Shown here piece by piece: positions 20,801 to 31,204 of a stretch of DNA of 64,000 bases. The stretch is from Oleoguttula mirabilis (taxonomy: Eukaryota > Ascomycota > Dothideomycetes > Mycosphaerellales > Teratosphaeriaceae), in the NCBI GenBank assembly GCA_035135055.1, contig JAVFHQ010000011.1:62001-126000 (forward strand). The letters are read 5' to 3'. A program made the translations under genes and the position numbers. The stretch's first letter is position 1; the number at the start of each line of letters is the position of its first letter. The notes under the pieces are model-generated. The model had not been told where the DNA came from, ran no database searches, and worked only from the letters and a program-made list of their open reading frames with translations.

Positions 20801-21429
20801 GATACGCGCGCACGTTGCGTGCGTGTGTTTGCCTGGACTCTATACTCTCCCATGTCACCTCCCCATATCTAGCTCACCATGGCGCAGCACCATCTTTAAC
20901 AAGCGAATTCGCACAGCCGTGCCCCACTCCAATCCGTCCCGTTTGCCCGCCCGAAACGCTTTGAGACTCCGTGAACAAACTGTGTCGTTTTTACAAACTG
21001 GGGGCGTCTCCAAAGTCGACAAGCCGTATTTGCCTGTCCGTATTTGCCTCTCAATTCAAAGTTATCTGCCGCCTACAGGAGCATGAGTTGACTTCCGCGC
21101 ATCAAGCTTGAGATTTTACGAGAGTAGCCTGGCAGAACTCACGTCGTGATCAGTCACCGTGTGTGCGTGCGTCCCTTCTTCGCGGAACTGGGCACGCCAT
21201 TGCTGCCCTGCCCGTCCAAACAACCGGTTGGCGAGGTGCTATTTGCCACAGGTTGCGTGCACGAGCGCGTACAGGGCAGCTATGTATGTGGCCCAAAATA
21301 TAATAATAATGAGCGTGGGGTTTTGGAGTAAGGGAAGCTTTCGGTGGGTGTTTTGTCATCAAGAGACACACTACTACGAATGGTCCTGAAAGCCACACTA
21401 GCTAAGTAATCTGGATGCAAGACGAGCAA
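20801..21429. other. Convergent intergenic region
   Basis: 629 bp between the 3' ends of RXT2 and the carboxylesterase. No gene, repeat or RNA was recognised. Confidence 0.4.
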
Positions 21430-23480
21430 CTATCTGTGATACGCCGTGGCGTGGTCCAGGATCCACTGGATGCCGCTCTGCCTGAACGTGTCCGGCTCCG
21501 GGTAGGCCAGCTCGGTGGCATTGGCGTCCCAGACAATGTTCTCCGCGCCCTCGGAGTAGACGGGCCAGTCCGGCGTCCCTGCGTGCCGCCCGGTGAAGTT
21601 GTTGGGGTTCTGGTCGTAGATGAAGCTGGCCCACGAGCTGCTCATCAACTTCGCCAGTTGGCTATAACTCTCCGGCATGTCCTCGAAGGGGTTCTCGGAG
21701 CTGTGCGCGGCGTTGTAGCCCAGACCGTTGGTGTTGTCGAAGACGAAGGCGACTTCCTGAAAGTGCGTGACACCAACCTCCCACGGCAGGCCGGCGGGCC
21801 TGGTGTTGAAGCGGTAGCTGTACGCCGGCACGCCGTGGGCGGTCCAGGCCTCGCAGGCGCCGCGCCGGTTGGCGATCATGACGACGTCGCCGAAGTAGGC
21901 GGCGCTGCGTCGGTACTCGGGCCCGTAGGGTTGCGGGTAGGTGACGTTGCAGGGAACTTCGGCTGGGGGTGGGATCCAGTCGCTGCAGACGTCTGGGTAG
22001 GCGTCGAGCAGGGAGGGCACGAATGACTCGCCGATGTAGGCACCGCTGGTGTTGAGGGTGATATGCTCGGCGAAGTCTGCCGTGGTGTTGATGCCGGTGG
22101 GGCCGAAGGCGGTCCCTTCGTCCGAGTTGGCACCGTCGATAATAGGGACTTTGACGAAGGCGCCTTCGGCAAGCTGGAGGCTGCTCCAGCGGGCGATGAT
22201 GTCGCCGTCGACGATGGGGTTCCAGGCGTCGGCAATCGTGGTGGTGTTGAAGATGGCGTTGATGGTTGCAAAAGGAACGTGACGGAGGCAGTCGAGCGTA
22301 TCGGTGGCGTTTTGGCAGCTGCTATTGGCGACAATAACATCGTAGAGAGGTTGGTACTCTATGTCGGTGCGGTAGCTTCCATAGTTAACCGGATTGCCCG
22401 ATCTGTCCAAAGAGTAGGGTTAGCATATCGTTCTGGTTGCAGATGTCGTAGCAGCTATAAATTGAGCAGAGACTTTGCCTGTCTCACGCAGTCTGAGACT
22501 GTGCTCCACTCTACGAATTTGCCCTATAGGCAAGTTCGCGAGCTCGACTTGGCCTGTAGCTGCTATAGCTGTGACCGGAAAGGACATGTTCTCCCTAAAC
22601 ACTTACTCCATGATGCCGGCGCGGAAGAGGCCGTCGTCGCGGCCATTGTAGGCTGTGAGGTGCCAGCCCACACTACCAGCGCCAGCTGACTCACCCCATC
22701 TATTACACACTGTGTCAGCAAACATACTCCGATGGCGCGTTCACAGGGGCGACCTACATAGTAACCTTGGCCGCATCACCTCCAAATGCCGCGATGTTCT
22801 CCTGCAGCCAATGCAAGGCTAGGCGCTGATCGCGCAGACCCATATTCGTGTTGCCGCTTCCGCTCACTTCCTGAGACTGCAGGAAGCCCCACGCACTGAT
22901 GCGATAGGCAATGCTGACGGCGATGATGGGCTTGCCAATCTGCACGCTGTTGTCGACGATGAAGGACAGGTTGTAGCGCTCGTCCCGTGTGCCGCCCTCA
23001 AAGAGTCCACCACCATGGATCCACACACCAATGGGCAGGCTCTCGTTCTCGTAGCCGGCAGGGCGGATGACGTTCAAATAGCTGCGAGCGGGTTCGGTCA
23101 ATATAGCCAAACCAGAAGGGTCTTGTGAATGCTTACAGGCAGTCCTCCGAGACCGGGTACCCAATCTGATCGCCACCGTAGCCCACGCATTCCGGCGCGT
23201 ATGAAGTTGCCGCGAGCGTGCTGTTGTACGTAGCATTGATGCTCTGGGGGTTGCGGAACCGTAGCTCGCCAACAGGCGGTTGAGCGAAGGGTACACCGAG
23301 GAAGTAGTCCTGGTTGTAGGCGGCGTTGTGTTCCCCAGTGACAGTTCCGTTCTTGATTGCCACAGTCGGCGTGCTTGAACCATATCCGCTCTGGCGTGCA
23401 TAATGAGAAGGCTGCATGGGCTTGGGCGCAGCATTGACAGCGCCGCCCAGAAGGGCAATCGCAAGGAGAGTGTTCACCAT
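21430..23480 (-). CDS. Secreted type-B carboxylesterase/lipase
   Basis: Four exons: 23480-23137, 23081-22758, 22699-22607 and 22402-21430, giving 577 aa. All internal junctions are phase 2. A signal peptide (MVNTLLAIALLGGAVNAAP) directs secretion. Carboxylesterase family B hallmarks appear in order: YFLGVPFAQPPVGELRF near residue 60, SEDCLYLNVIRP (rebuilt across intron 1), and the oxyanion segment WIHGGG. The nucleophile motif WGESAGAGSVGWH spans intron 2, and the catalytic His lies in the GYNAAHSSE segment near residue 485. There are many N-glycosylation sequons. It hydrolyses carboxylic esters; lipids, feruloyl or other esters are all possible substrates. Intron 3 is unusually long (about 200 nt). 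Confidence 0.93.
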
Positions 23481-24518
23481 GCTGTCGACAAGCGAGCAGA
23501 GAGATAGCGGACAGAAAGGTTTCAGCGTTTCACGTCCCCTTCATCTTGTGCCGGAGCCGTTCCTGTCTTATACTTATAGTTTTCGGGGACATGCAAGGCA
23601 CAACGCGACCCCTCTGCTGTTCTGGCCAGACAGTACGTCAGTGGCCGTCTCTAGAGCGACTCGAGCAGGGCAACTCGTGAGGGTTCTCCAACTTCTCCTC
23701 TCCAGCTCCACTTCGTGCGACCCGCATGGCCATCCCGAGGAGCAACGACGAAGGAGCGGCAGTTAGACTAGGCAGGAGGGAGGACCCGAGGAGCGGGAGT
23801 GGCATATCCCTAGTAGAGACTAGAAAGAGCCAAGGGTTGAAGAGGTGGAGTCATTGACCAAACCTCGGATAGACTATTGTAGTATAGAGACTGCGGTCCC
23901 TGGCACGCTCTGCTGCGACATTGCGGGGACGTGGATGCCGTTGTGGAGACAAGGCCGGAGGCGGGCACGTCCGATGAGGTATGCGTGGTGCATGTATGCT
24001 TCGCCGGCCAAGCACAGTACAAATGCAGTGTCCGCTGTTATGAGGGCGGTATGTAGGAGTAGCCTCCGTCTCGCTGTCATCGACCCAGAGCTGAGAAGAG
24101 GCCTGAGGGTGAGCCGGTGAGGTCAAGACCGGCCGATTCCGATTCCGTCGAACCTCGGCATCTGCGGCCGGGATGCCACACCAGACGACGCATGCTGGAA
24201 GGCTGGAATACCTCCTTCTGCTCCAGAGTTAAACCCCTCCAAGCTTCCATCGCTGTAGCCTGTTGGATTAGTGGGTGCAACGAGTATATCTGTCCCATAC
24301 ATTGGCTCATACCCATCATACTGTGGCTAGAGAGCCTGATGGCAGGGCTGCACAGTTCCGTGGCTTCTTGCTCCTACCCAACTCTTTGGTTCACAATGCT
24401 CATCACATCAAATGCTAAGATCGACTTCGGAAATCATCGCTCCAACCCTCTCCGTGGTGTGATGTGCCTTCTTTTTCGAAGACCCTGGGCATCGAAGCTG
24501 CGCCTACCGGAGATTGTC
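23481..24518. other. Intergenic, carboxylesterase promoter and decayed 5' flank of the HET relic
   Basis: 1 kb. A plus-strand frame from 24117 runs into the HET relic in the same reading frame, but its early part has no family resemblance. Nothing else was seen. Confidence 0.4.
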
Positions 24519-25305
24519 ATGTCCGCTGACTGCGGCGGGTCTGTCACCCTCACAACGCTCTACCAGTCCCTAACAACAGCAGCCAATAATGATGGCATTC
24601 GGCTGTTGACCACACAGCCGAATCCGGACCCGAAAGCTCCGTTGCAGTGCTCGCTGGAGACCAGGTCGCTACACGAGTAGTCACATTTCCACTCGCTATC
24701 CTACGCCTGGGGCACGGCAGTGGCGAACGTACCTCTTTCCATCGATACCAGCAGACTCCCAGTCACAGAAACTCTGCACGATGCCCTTCGTGCAGTACGC
24801 GGAAGAGAGCACGTTGATTCTCTCTGGGTAGACGCTGTCTGTATCAACCACTCCCACTCAGACAGTAGATGCAGCGGAAGTTGCTCGGGACTGGTGCAAT
24901 CTTGCCACCTTATCAGTTTGCCTTACAGTCCGTGTGCGGAGCTCGACAAACGCTGCGCGTCAGAATGGCTCGACTGGATCCTTGGGAGGACAGTGCTTAG
25001 GCCGGCCGACTGATGGCATACTGCAGCTGCACTGGCATCTGAACACCATCCTTCAACAAGAGCGTATGGTCGTGAGTAAGACGGGTCGCATTGGCTTGGC
25101 ATCGCAGGATATCTGCGTGGGCGACAAGGTCTGCATTCTTGCGGGAGAGGCGTACCCATATCTTCTACCGCCAGTCACGGACGCTGCCATTGGTCTGAGA
25201 TACAAGCTGGTGTGTCCAGCGTATGTGCATGGCTTGATGGACGGAGAAGGCAATCATAGCGCAGGAGGTGGTAAGCCAGGTTTCGATTCAGTGCTTGTTG
25301 TATGA
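24519..25305 (+). pseudogene. HET (heterokaryon incompatibility) domain pseudogene
   Basis: From the ATG at 24519 the frame reads a typical HET opening (DGIRLLTTQPNPD ... SLETRSLHE) and is cut by TAG at 24678-24680. The same frame then continues with the core HET motifs SLSYAWGTA, PLSIDTSRLPVTETLHDALR and SLWVDAVCINH. The segment that normally continues with the Gln/Tyr-Arg-Ala motif is lost. The C-terminal module (GDKVCILAGEAYPYLLPP, then YKLVCPAYVHGLMDGEG) survives in a different frame up to 25305. So there is at least one nonsense mutation, one frame change and probably an internal deletion. HET proteins trigger cell death on fusion of unlike hyphae, and their genes decay often. Confidence 0.8.
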
Positions 25306-25772
25306 CAATGTCGCCATCAAGACCAGCTATGACATTGGCCTCGTTCTCCGCCACAAGAAGCGATGGTCTTTCGAGACTACGAGCCGCCCACTCGTCACCG
25401 TCGGCACGCAGTGCCACTTTCCTTGACACCCATCAGTGTGTGACACAGCAACAAGATCAATGTGCCTAACATCGAAATATTGACCACCGCGCCCACCCGT
25501 CAGCGATGAGATACTGTACGAAACTCACCTTCACATGCGAAGATCGGCTATCCAAGCTACCCCATAAGATCTGAACTCAATCTGTGGTGATCGACGCTAT
25601 TGCCGAGCCTCGGTGCAAGTTGCAACGGCGTTTGATGAACTCGATTTCGTCATGGATTGTCAGTGTTGTCTGAGGTCAGCTGCTCTCTAAAGAAACACAA
25701 CACACAGAAACACAGAGCAGCATCAATTGGACACAGAGACAGCAGCAGCATACTGCGAGATCAAAAGCAAAG
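25306..25772. other. Intergenic
   Basis: 467 bp between the HET relic and the small duplicated-motif gene. Only a presumed promoter for the latter. Confidence 0.4.
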
Positions 25773-26167
25773 ATGGCGCCCTCAGTACGCTGCAAATGTC
25801 ACTGCCAATGCACGCGATCATGCACTGACTGCTTTGCCAGGACGACAAGTCACTCAAGCAAATCGCTGAAGAGACGAACTCCGCAGCCCCATCCCAGCTC
25901 GGAGACCCAGTTAGCCTCAAGGCAGAGACTGCCGATAGCCAGCCTACAGAACAAGACAAGCCAAACAAGGCACCGAATAAGACAGATCAGCAAGAGGATA
26001 ACAGGTCGTTGAAGGAGGTTGCACAGGACAAGATGAAGACCAACCCGTCCATGCTAGGAGATCCGGTCAGTCTGAAGGCGGAGACGAGCAACAACGAGCC
26101 AACGAAGGACGACCGGGGCACGCTTGGGACTGGGAGGGATGAGAAGACTGGCAAGCCGAAGCTGTGA
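25773..26167 (+). CDS. Small hydrophilic protein with duplicated GDPVSLKAET motif
   Basis: Two exons: 25773-25784 (12 nt, encoding MAPS) and 25841-26167, giving 112 aa. The intron is GTACGC...TTTGCCAG with CACTGAC branch, phase 0. The mature frame starts MAPSDDKSLKQIAEE. The protein is two imperfect repeats: DKSLKQIAEETNSAAPSQLG then DPVSLKAETADSQPT, and NRSLKEVAQDKMKTNPSMLG then DPVSLKAETSNNEPT. It has no Cys, signal or membrane span and is strongly hydrophilic. I believe similar short proteins occur widely in ascomycetes without assigned function; the repeat itself is directly visible. Confidence 0.75.
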
Positions 26168-26394
26168 GGTGGTTTTCCGACGTATATATGTATCTGGCTC
26201 AATTTCACCCCGAGCCTGTCACCCTGGTACGGTAAGCTTCTCATCAGTTTGGTGTTTGCTTCAGGCTTCACCACACACCTTGACCAACTAGCGGCCAACT
26301 CACTCTCTTTCCTTCTTTAATTGCCTTCGAGGCATCCTCCACTCTTATCATCAGGATCGCCTTCGAAGACTGCATCCACACAGCTCGTACCATC

Positions 26395-27909
26395 ATGCCT
26401 CTATTCACTCCGCCATCGTCTACGCGGAAGAGCAAACCACTTGAGCATCACGAAGACCTCTACGGTTATCGAAACCCGGACGAGGAATTCGACCGCTACC
26501 CGGACAGCTGTGAAGACGAGACGAACAGCGACGAAGAGAAAGCTGGCCCACACAGCAGTGGCTTCTTCGAGAAGTACTCCGGGCAGATCCGCAAGAAGCT
26601 ATCTCCGGAGATGCGAGGTGTGTAAAGCTCACTCAGCCAACTTTCACATGCCAAACAGTGCTTACTCACCACCATTGTTTCAGGTCGAGCTGGTGACTCA
26701 AACGCAGCTACTCAATTGGGTTCCACCATCAACAACGACAACAACAACGACAACAACAACAACGGTCACCACAAACTTGGTTACCAGATCAACCCTAAAA
26801 TCAACTCACGGCAGTCTATTCGAGCATTACCGAGCAAGAAGCTCATCCCAAAGAAAGGCGGCTTGTTCAGCGCTCACCGACCAAAGCCCACGAGCACGGC
26901 GTACATGGCCGAAAACATCACGCCTACCAAGAACGGAACCTCCGGCACCTACCCAACACCGACCAGCAACATCCAACAACGCAACGACATGTATGCGAAC
27001 GCGTTCATGTCCGGCGGTCTCGGAAACCTCGGAAATGGCTTCGACACACTTGAGTACGGCAACAGCAGCGCTGGAGATCCGTTCGCGAATGGCCCTCTCT
27101 CATTCGGCTCATCGGGTGCGGGAAGTCTGTTCCGCAACCATGCGCAGGACATGATGGATCCGGTTCCCTTCAAGAGTCAAGGCATCGCTAAATCTATCGA
27201 GGGCCAGTCGGGGAGCTTTGAGGATCAGACGGACGATATCCAGAACCAGGGCGCCAACGATTTCTGGCGCGGCGGGCCGAAGCGTCAAACCAAGGCCGCA
27301 ATGGAAGTCGGGTCATCATTCAACTCCAAGGCGCCAGCAGCCATCGAAGAAGACGATGGCTACCATGCGGACGAAGAAGGGCTCAATCAGGAGACGGTGG
27401 ACTCACAGCCAAGGCGTCTAGGAGGACTGAAGCCAGCTACCACAATCGCCAAAGAGAGGGCCGACACGAAGGAGCCGTCTAAGGCGCGCTACACCACGCG
27501 TGGCGAGCAGAAGCGCGAGATGGAGAGGGAGGAAGCCGAGAGACTTGCGAAGCGTCCACGCACTCGCTCCACCGCCACAGGGAAGGCAAGCTGGAAGAGC
27601 GAGGTCACTGCTCGGAGCGCGACGCTGCATAAGAAAGCGAAGAAGAAGGTCGCGAAGAATACTGCATCTAAGGAGGCGGTTATGAGGAAGCATACGGCTC
27701 CGAAAAAGTTGATTGGGGCAATCGGTAGTGCTGTCTCCAAGCGCCACCTCGTCCGCGGGACTCGTACGACCTATGCGGAGGGAGCTGGTCAGAAGTGGAA
27801 GGGCGACGGCCTGAACTGGATGGGCGAAGAGATGAACTTGAAGCCTCGTCAGCTGTTCGTGGTGGTTCCGAAGGGTGAGGTGGTGGACGTTGATGGGTAT
27901 GACTCGTGA
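26395..27909 (+). CDS. Basic, Asn-tract protein of unknown function
   Basis: Two exons: 26395-26617 and 26684-27909, giving 482 aa. The intron is GTGTGT...GTTTCAG, phase 1, joining MRG to RAGDSN. The N-terminus is acidic (DEEFDRYPDSCEDETNSDEE). After the splice an (AAC)n microsatellite encodes an Asn tract. Middle low-complexity Gly/Asn/Ser sequence leads to a highly basic C-terminal third with nuclear-localisation-like runs (RLAKRPRTRS, KKAKKKVAK) and an ordered end (GLNWMGEEMNLKPRQLFVVV). No known domain is recognised. A nuclear role is inferred from the basic motifs only. Confidence 0.7.
26722..26764 (+). repeat. AAC-type trinucleotide repeat inside coding sequence
   Basis: Interrupted AAC/GAC repeats encode an Asn/Asp tract in the basic protein gene. 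This is a potential length-polymorphic site. Confidence 0.8.
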
Positions 27910-28596
27910 GAAGCATTGCTATTGAAGCTAGCGCACGACTTCGGGCGGGTTGTTGCTCATCAAACTGACAACCTGGTGCTGCATTGGTGTTGCTAGGTAC
28001 CAGGCGAACGGGGTGGAGGCCGATGGCACAAGACGAGGCTGAAGCTGAAGCTGGGGGGGCTCGGAGTCGGAGAGTCGGAGAGCGGACGAAAGCAGGGCAC
28101 GGCATGGCACCTGATCTTCACGGGACGGGATGCGGTCATGCTCTCTCCATAACAATATAACAACTCCATGTCCGTATCATGCGTATCGGCATCCTTCACA
28201 CAATGTCTGTGTTGACGTTGCAATTTCTTTGCTCTAGGACAGTGGCAAAATCACAATCCCCTGGTTGCTCGTTTTAAGTTTCCACGAGGTCTCTGAGCGG
28301 CAGTAGAAACACGTGGGAAGTATTTCGAGGCCAAGATACCAAGCTGCGCCAAGTCGATGGACGCGACGGCTACCGTGACAGCAAAAACGCTTGGGTTCAG
28401 TTGGGGAGGTGCTGCATCTACCCGTCCTCATCGTTCTTCCCATTCTTCCACCATCACGCCTGCCCTTACCGCACACCTACTCTTCATCCCTGTGCTTGGC
28501 ATCCCCTTCCCTACACCCAACTCACCGAACAGGCGTATAGACACGCGTATCACGACACCTTCCCATATCTACTACCATCCGTATTGACTCACCAAC
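27910..28596. other. Intergenic, phosphatase promoter
   Basis: 687 bp. Pyrimidine-rich sequence immediately precedes the ATG at 28597 (about 28420-28590), as is common in fungal promoters. No gene was seen. Confidence 0.45.
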
Positions 28597-30989
28597 ATGT
28601 CTAGCGATATGGAGGCGCGACGAGAGGCTGGGCATCCTGGCTTTCAGGGCGATGGCCACCACAGCACCGCGACCGGCGCAGCAGCAGCAGCACTGAAGCA
28701 CAACACAGGCGGAGGCGACCGGATGGGGCAGACTCGGACCTATGCGCAGCAGGATACAAAACGGGGCGTGTCACATCACTCGAGGGGAGTCGGCGACGGC
28801 CCGCAAGTGCGTAGTACCACAGACAAGCTGGAGGTCCTCTGCGGGCCGCTGTTGAACTACAGAAGAATGAGCGGAGAACATACCGGGAGCCCGGTGTGGC
28901 ATGGGAGCGTGCTACTCGTGACCACGCCTGGACAGATACCGGAGCGGCTGCGGCTGAGCTGCGTTGGACCAGTAGCAGGCAGTGATATGACGAACGGGCA
29001 CTCCGCATCCACCGACCGCACGTTCTCCGGCGAGAAGCTGTATGAGGACCCGCGCAAAGCGTTCTGGCGCTTCGAGATGGACCTGCCATTCCAGGAGGAT
29101 GAGAGCGCATGGGAGTACATCGTCCCGGGTATGGTACCTGCGCACGGCGACAGGCCGAGCATCACCAGGCCGAAGCGCTTCGTCGTACCGTCAAAGCACG
29201 AGAGCATGCGCATCATGTTTCATTCCTGCAATGGCTTTTCGGTCGGTACAGACGAGGAGGCATGGTCCGGCCCTGCTCTGTGGAACGACGTCCTGCGCGT
29301 ACACGAACAACAGCCCTTCCATGTCATGATTGGAGGCGGCGACCAAATCTACAATGATGGCGTACGCGTAGACGGACCACTACGCGCTTGGACAGACATC
29401 GCGAACCCAAAGAAGCGACGCGATCATCTGTTCAATGAAGAACTGCGGGCCAAATGCGACGAATACTACTTCCAGAACTATACCCGCTGGTACAGCACCG
29501 AGCCATTTGCTAGTGCGAACGGGCAAATACCGCAGCTCAACATCTGGGACGACCACGACATCATTGATGGGTTTGGTTCATATACAGTAGGTCATACTAA
29601 CGGCTAGGCCTGAGACACCTGCTAATGCTACACCAGGACCACTTCATGAACTGCCCTGTCTTCCGCGGTATTGGAGGCGTAGCGCACAAATACTACATGC
29701 TCTTTCAGCACCACATTCCGCCACCAATCTCCACTTACACGACCGATGCGCCGCAGACCATGCACACCGGCGGACCTTCAGCCGACTCAGTGCAGCTGCG
29801 AGATACGTTCGTCATGACGCCCACGCAGGAAGACCCAAGCTTCATCATGGGCAGGAAACCAGGCCCGTATGTGGAAGAGAGAAGCCGGAGCATCTACTGC
29901 CAGCTTGGCAAGCGGATAGCTTTCGTAGGCATTGACGCGCGTACCGAGCGGACACGGCACCAGGTCAACTACGAGGACACGTACGATCTAATCTTCCGGC
30001 ATACCTCGCAGCAAATAGCAGCCTCTCAAGGCGAGATCAAGCACCTTGTCCTCCTGCTCGGCGTCCCAATCGCATATCCTAGGCTGCAATGGCTCGAGAA
30101 CATCCTCCACTCTCCCATCATTGGCCCGATACGATTCCTCAACAAGCGTTTCGGCTTGGCGGGAGGCTTCTTCAACAGCTTCGACGGCGGTGTCGATCTG
30201 CTCGATGACCTCGACGACCACTACACCGCGCATCAGCACAAGAAGGAGCGCAAAGAGCTCGTGCTGCGACTTCAGCATCTGGCGAAGGAACACTCGATCC
30301 GTATCAGCATCCTCGGCGGCGACGTCCACTTGGCTGCCTTGGGCCGCTTCTACAGCAACCCCAAGCTAGACATCAGAGTCGAGAATGACTGGAGATACAT
30401 GGCCAACATCGTCAGCTCCGCGATTACCAACAAGCCTCCGCCACAGGCCGTGGCGAATCTGCTGGCGAGGAGGAACAAGATACACCATCTTGACCACGAC
30501 ACTGACGAGACGCTGCTGGAGCTGTTCGACAAAAATCCTGGGTCGGGCGAGCCAGGTGTCAAGCCCAAGACGGCAGAAAATAATCACGCGACTATGCCGA
30601 GCAGGAACTACGCCATCATCTGCGAGTCGCACTCGCACACCGGTAATCAACCCAACGGTGCACGTATTGCAAACGGTGCTGTCAACGGTGTCAACGGTGT
30701 CAACGGCCATGCCATGAACGGTAACGCGGCACACGAGGCACACAGCGCAACCTTCACGCCGCCTCAGAACCCGCGTCACCCTCTTCACCTTGGTGAGATG
30801 AACGCGGGCACGCAACACGCGGCTGCCGATGGCATACGCAGGACAGGCCTAGCAGGACCGAACGGTCTCGACGTCACGATCAGAGTCGAGAAGAACCCCA
30901 GCGACAGAGAAGGGCACACGCAGGGCTACGGCTTCAGCATACCGGCGCTGGAGAGCGCGGCATACAAGGAACAGGGCGAGAAGTGGTAG
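28597..30989 (+). CDS. PhoD-like metallophosphatase
   Basis: Two exons: 28597-29586 and 29637-30989, giving 780 aa. The intron (GTAGGT...CACCAG) contains TACTAAC and CTAATG branch candidates and is in phase 0. Residues 1-70 are disordered. The PhoD-like catalytic region spans about residues 200-610: MFHSCNGFSVG, VMIGGGDQIYNDGVR (metal ligands), LNIWDDHDIIDGFGSY (DDHD motif), and ISILGGDVHLAALGRFY (GDVH motif). These conserved Asp/His clusters bind the metal centre. The C-terminus includes a VNGVNGVNG run and is low-complexity. Fungal relatives are large intracellular PhoD-domain proteins with unproven substrates. Confidence 0.9.
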
Positions 30990-31204
30990 GAACGCTCTCG
31001 GTCGTCCCGGGTCGAGCCTGGAGTGGATTGGGCGAATTGCAACTGCTTTTAAGCGGCTATGCATTGCAATGGCGTACAGCTTGAGACTATTTGTTGTGTG
31101 GTAGATACCCTGTGCGAGTAGTGTTTTAACGTGCTATAATATATCCTGACCCTAAATCCTTTTGCGCGACACAGCGCCGCGTCTCTAAGATCACACAGGT
31201 CTTA

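Noticed and set aside
24117..24518. N-terminal part of the HET relic frame
   Set aside because: The frame is open but lacks any HET-family resemblance until about 24590, so it was excluded from the pseudogene span.
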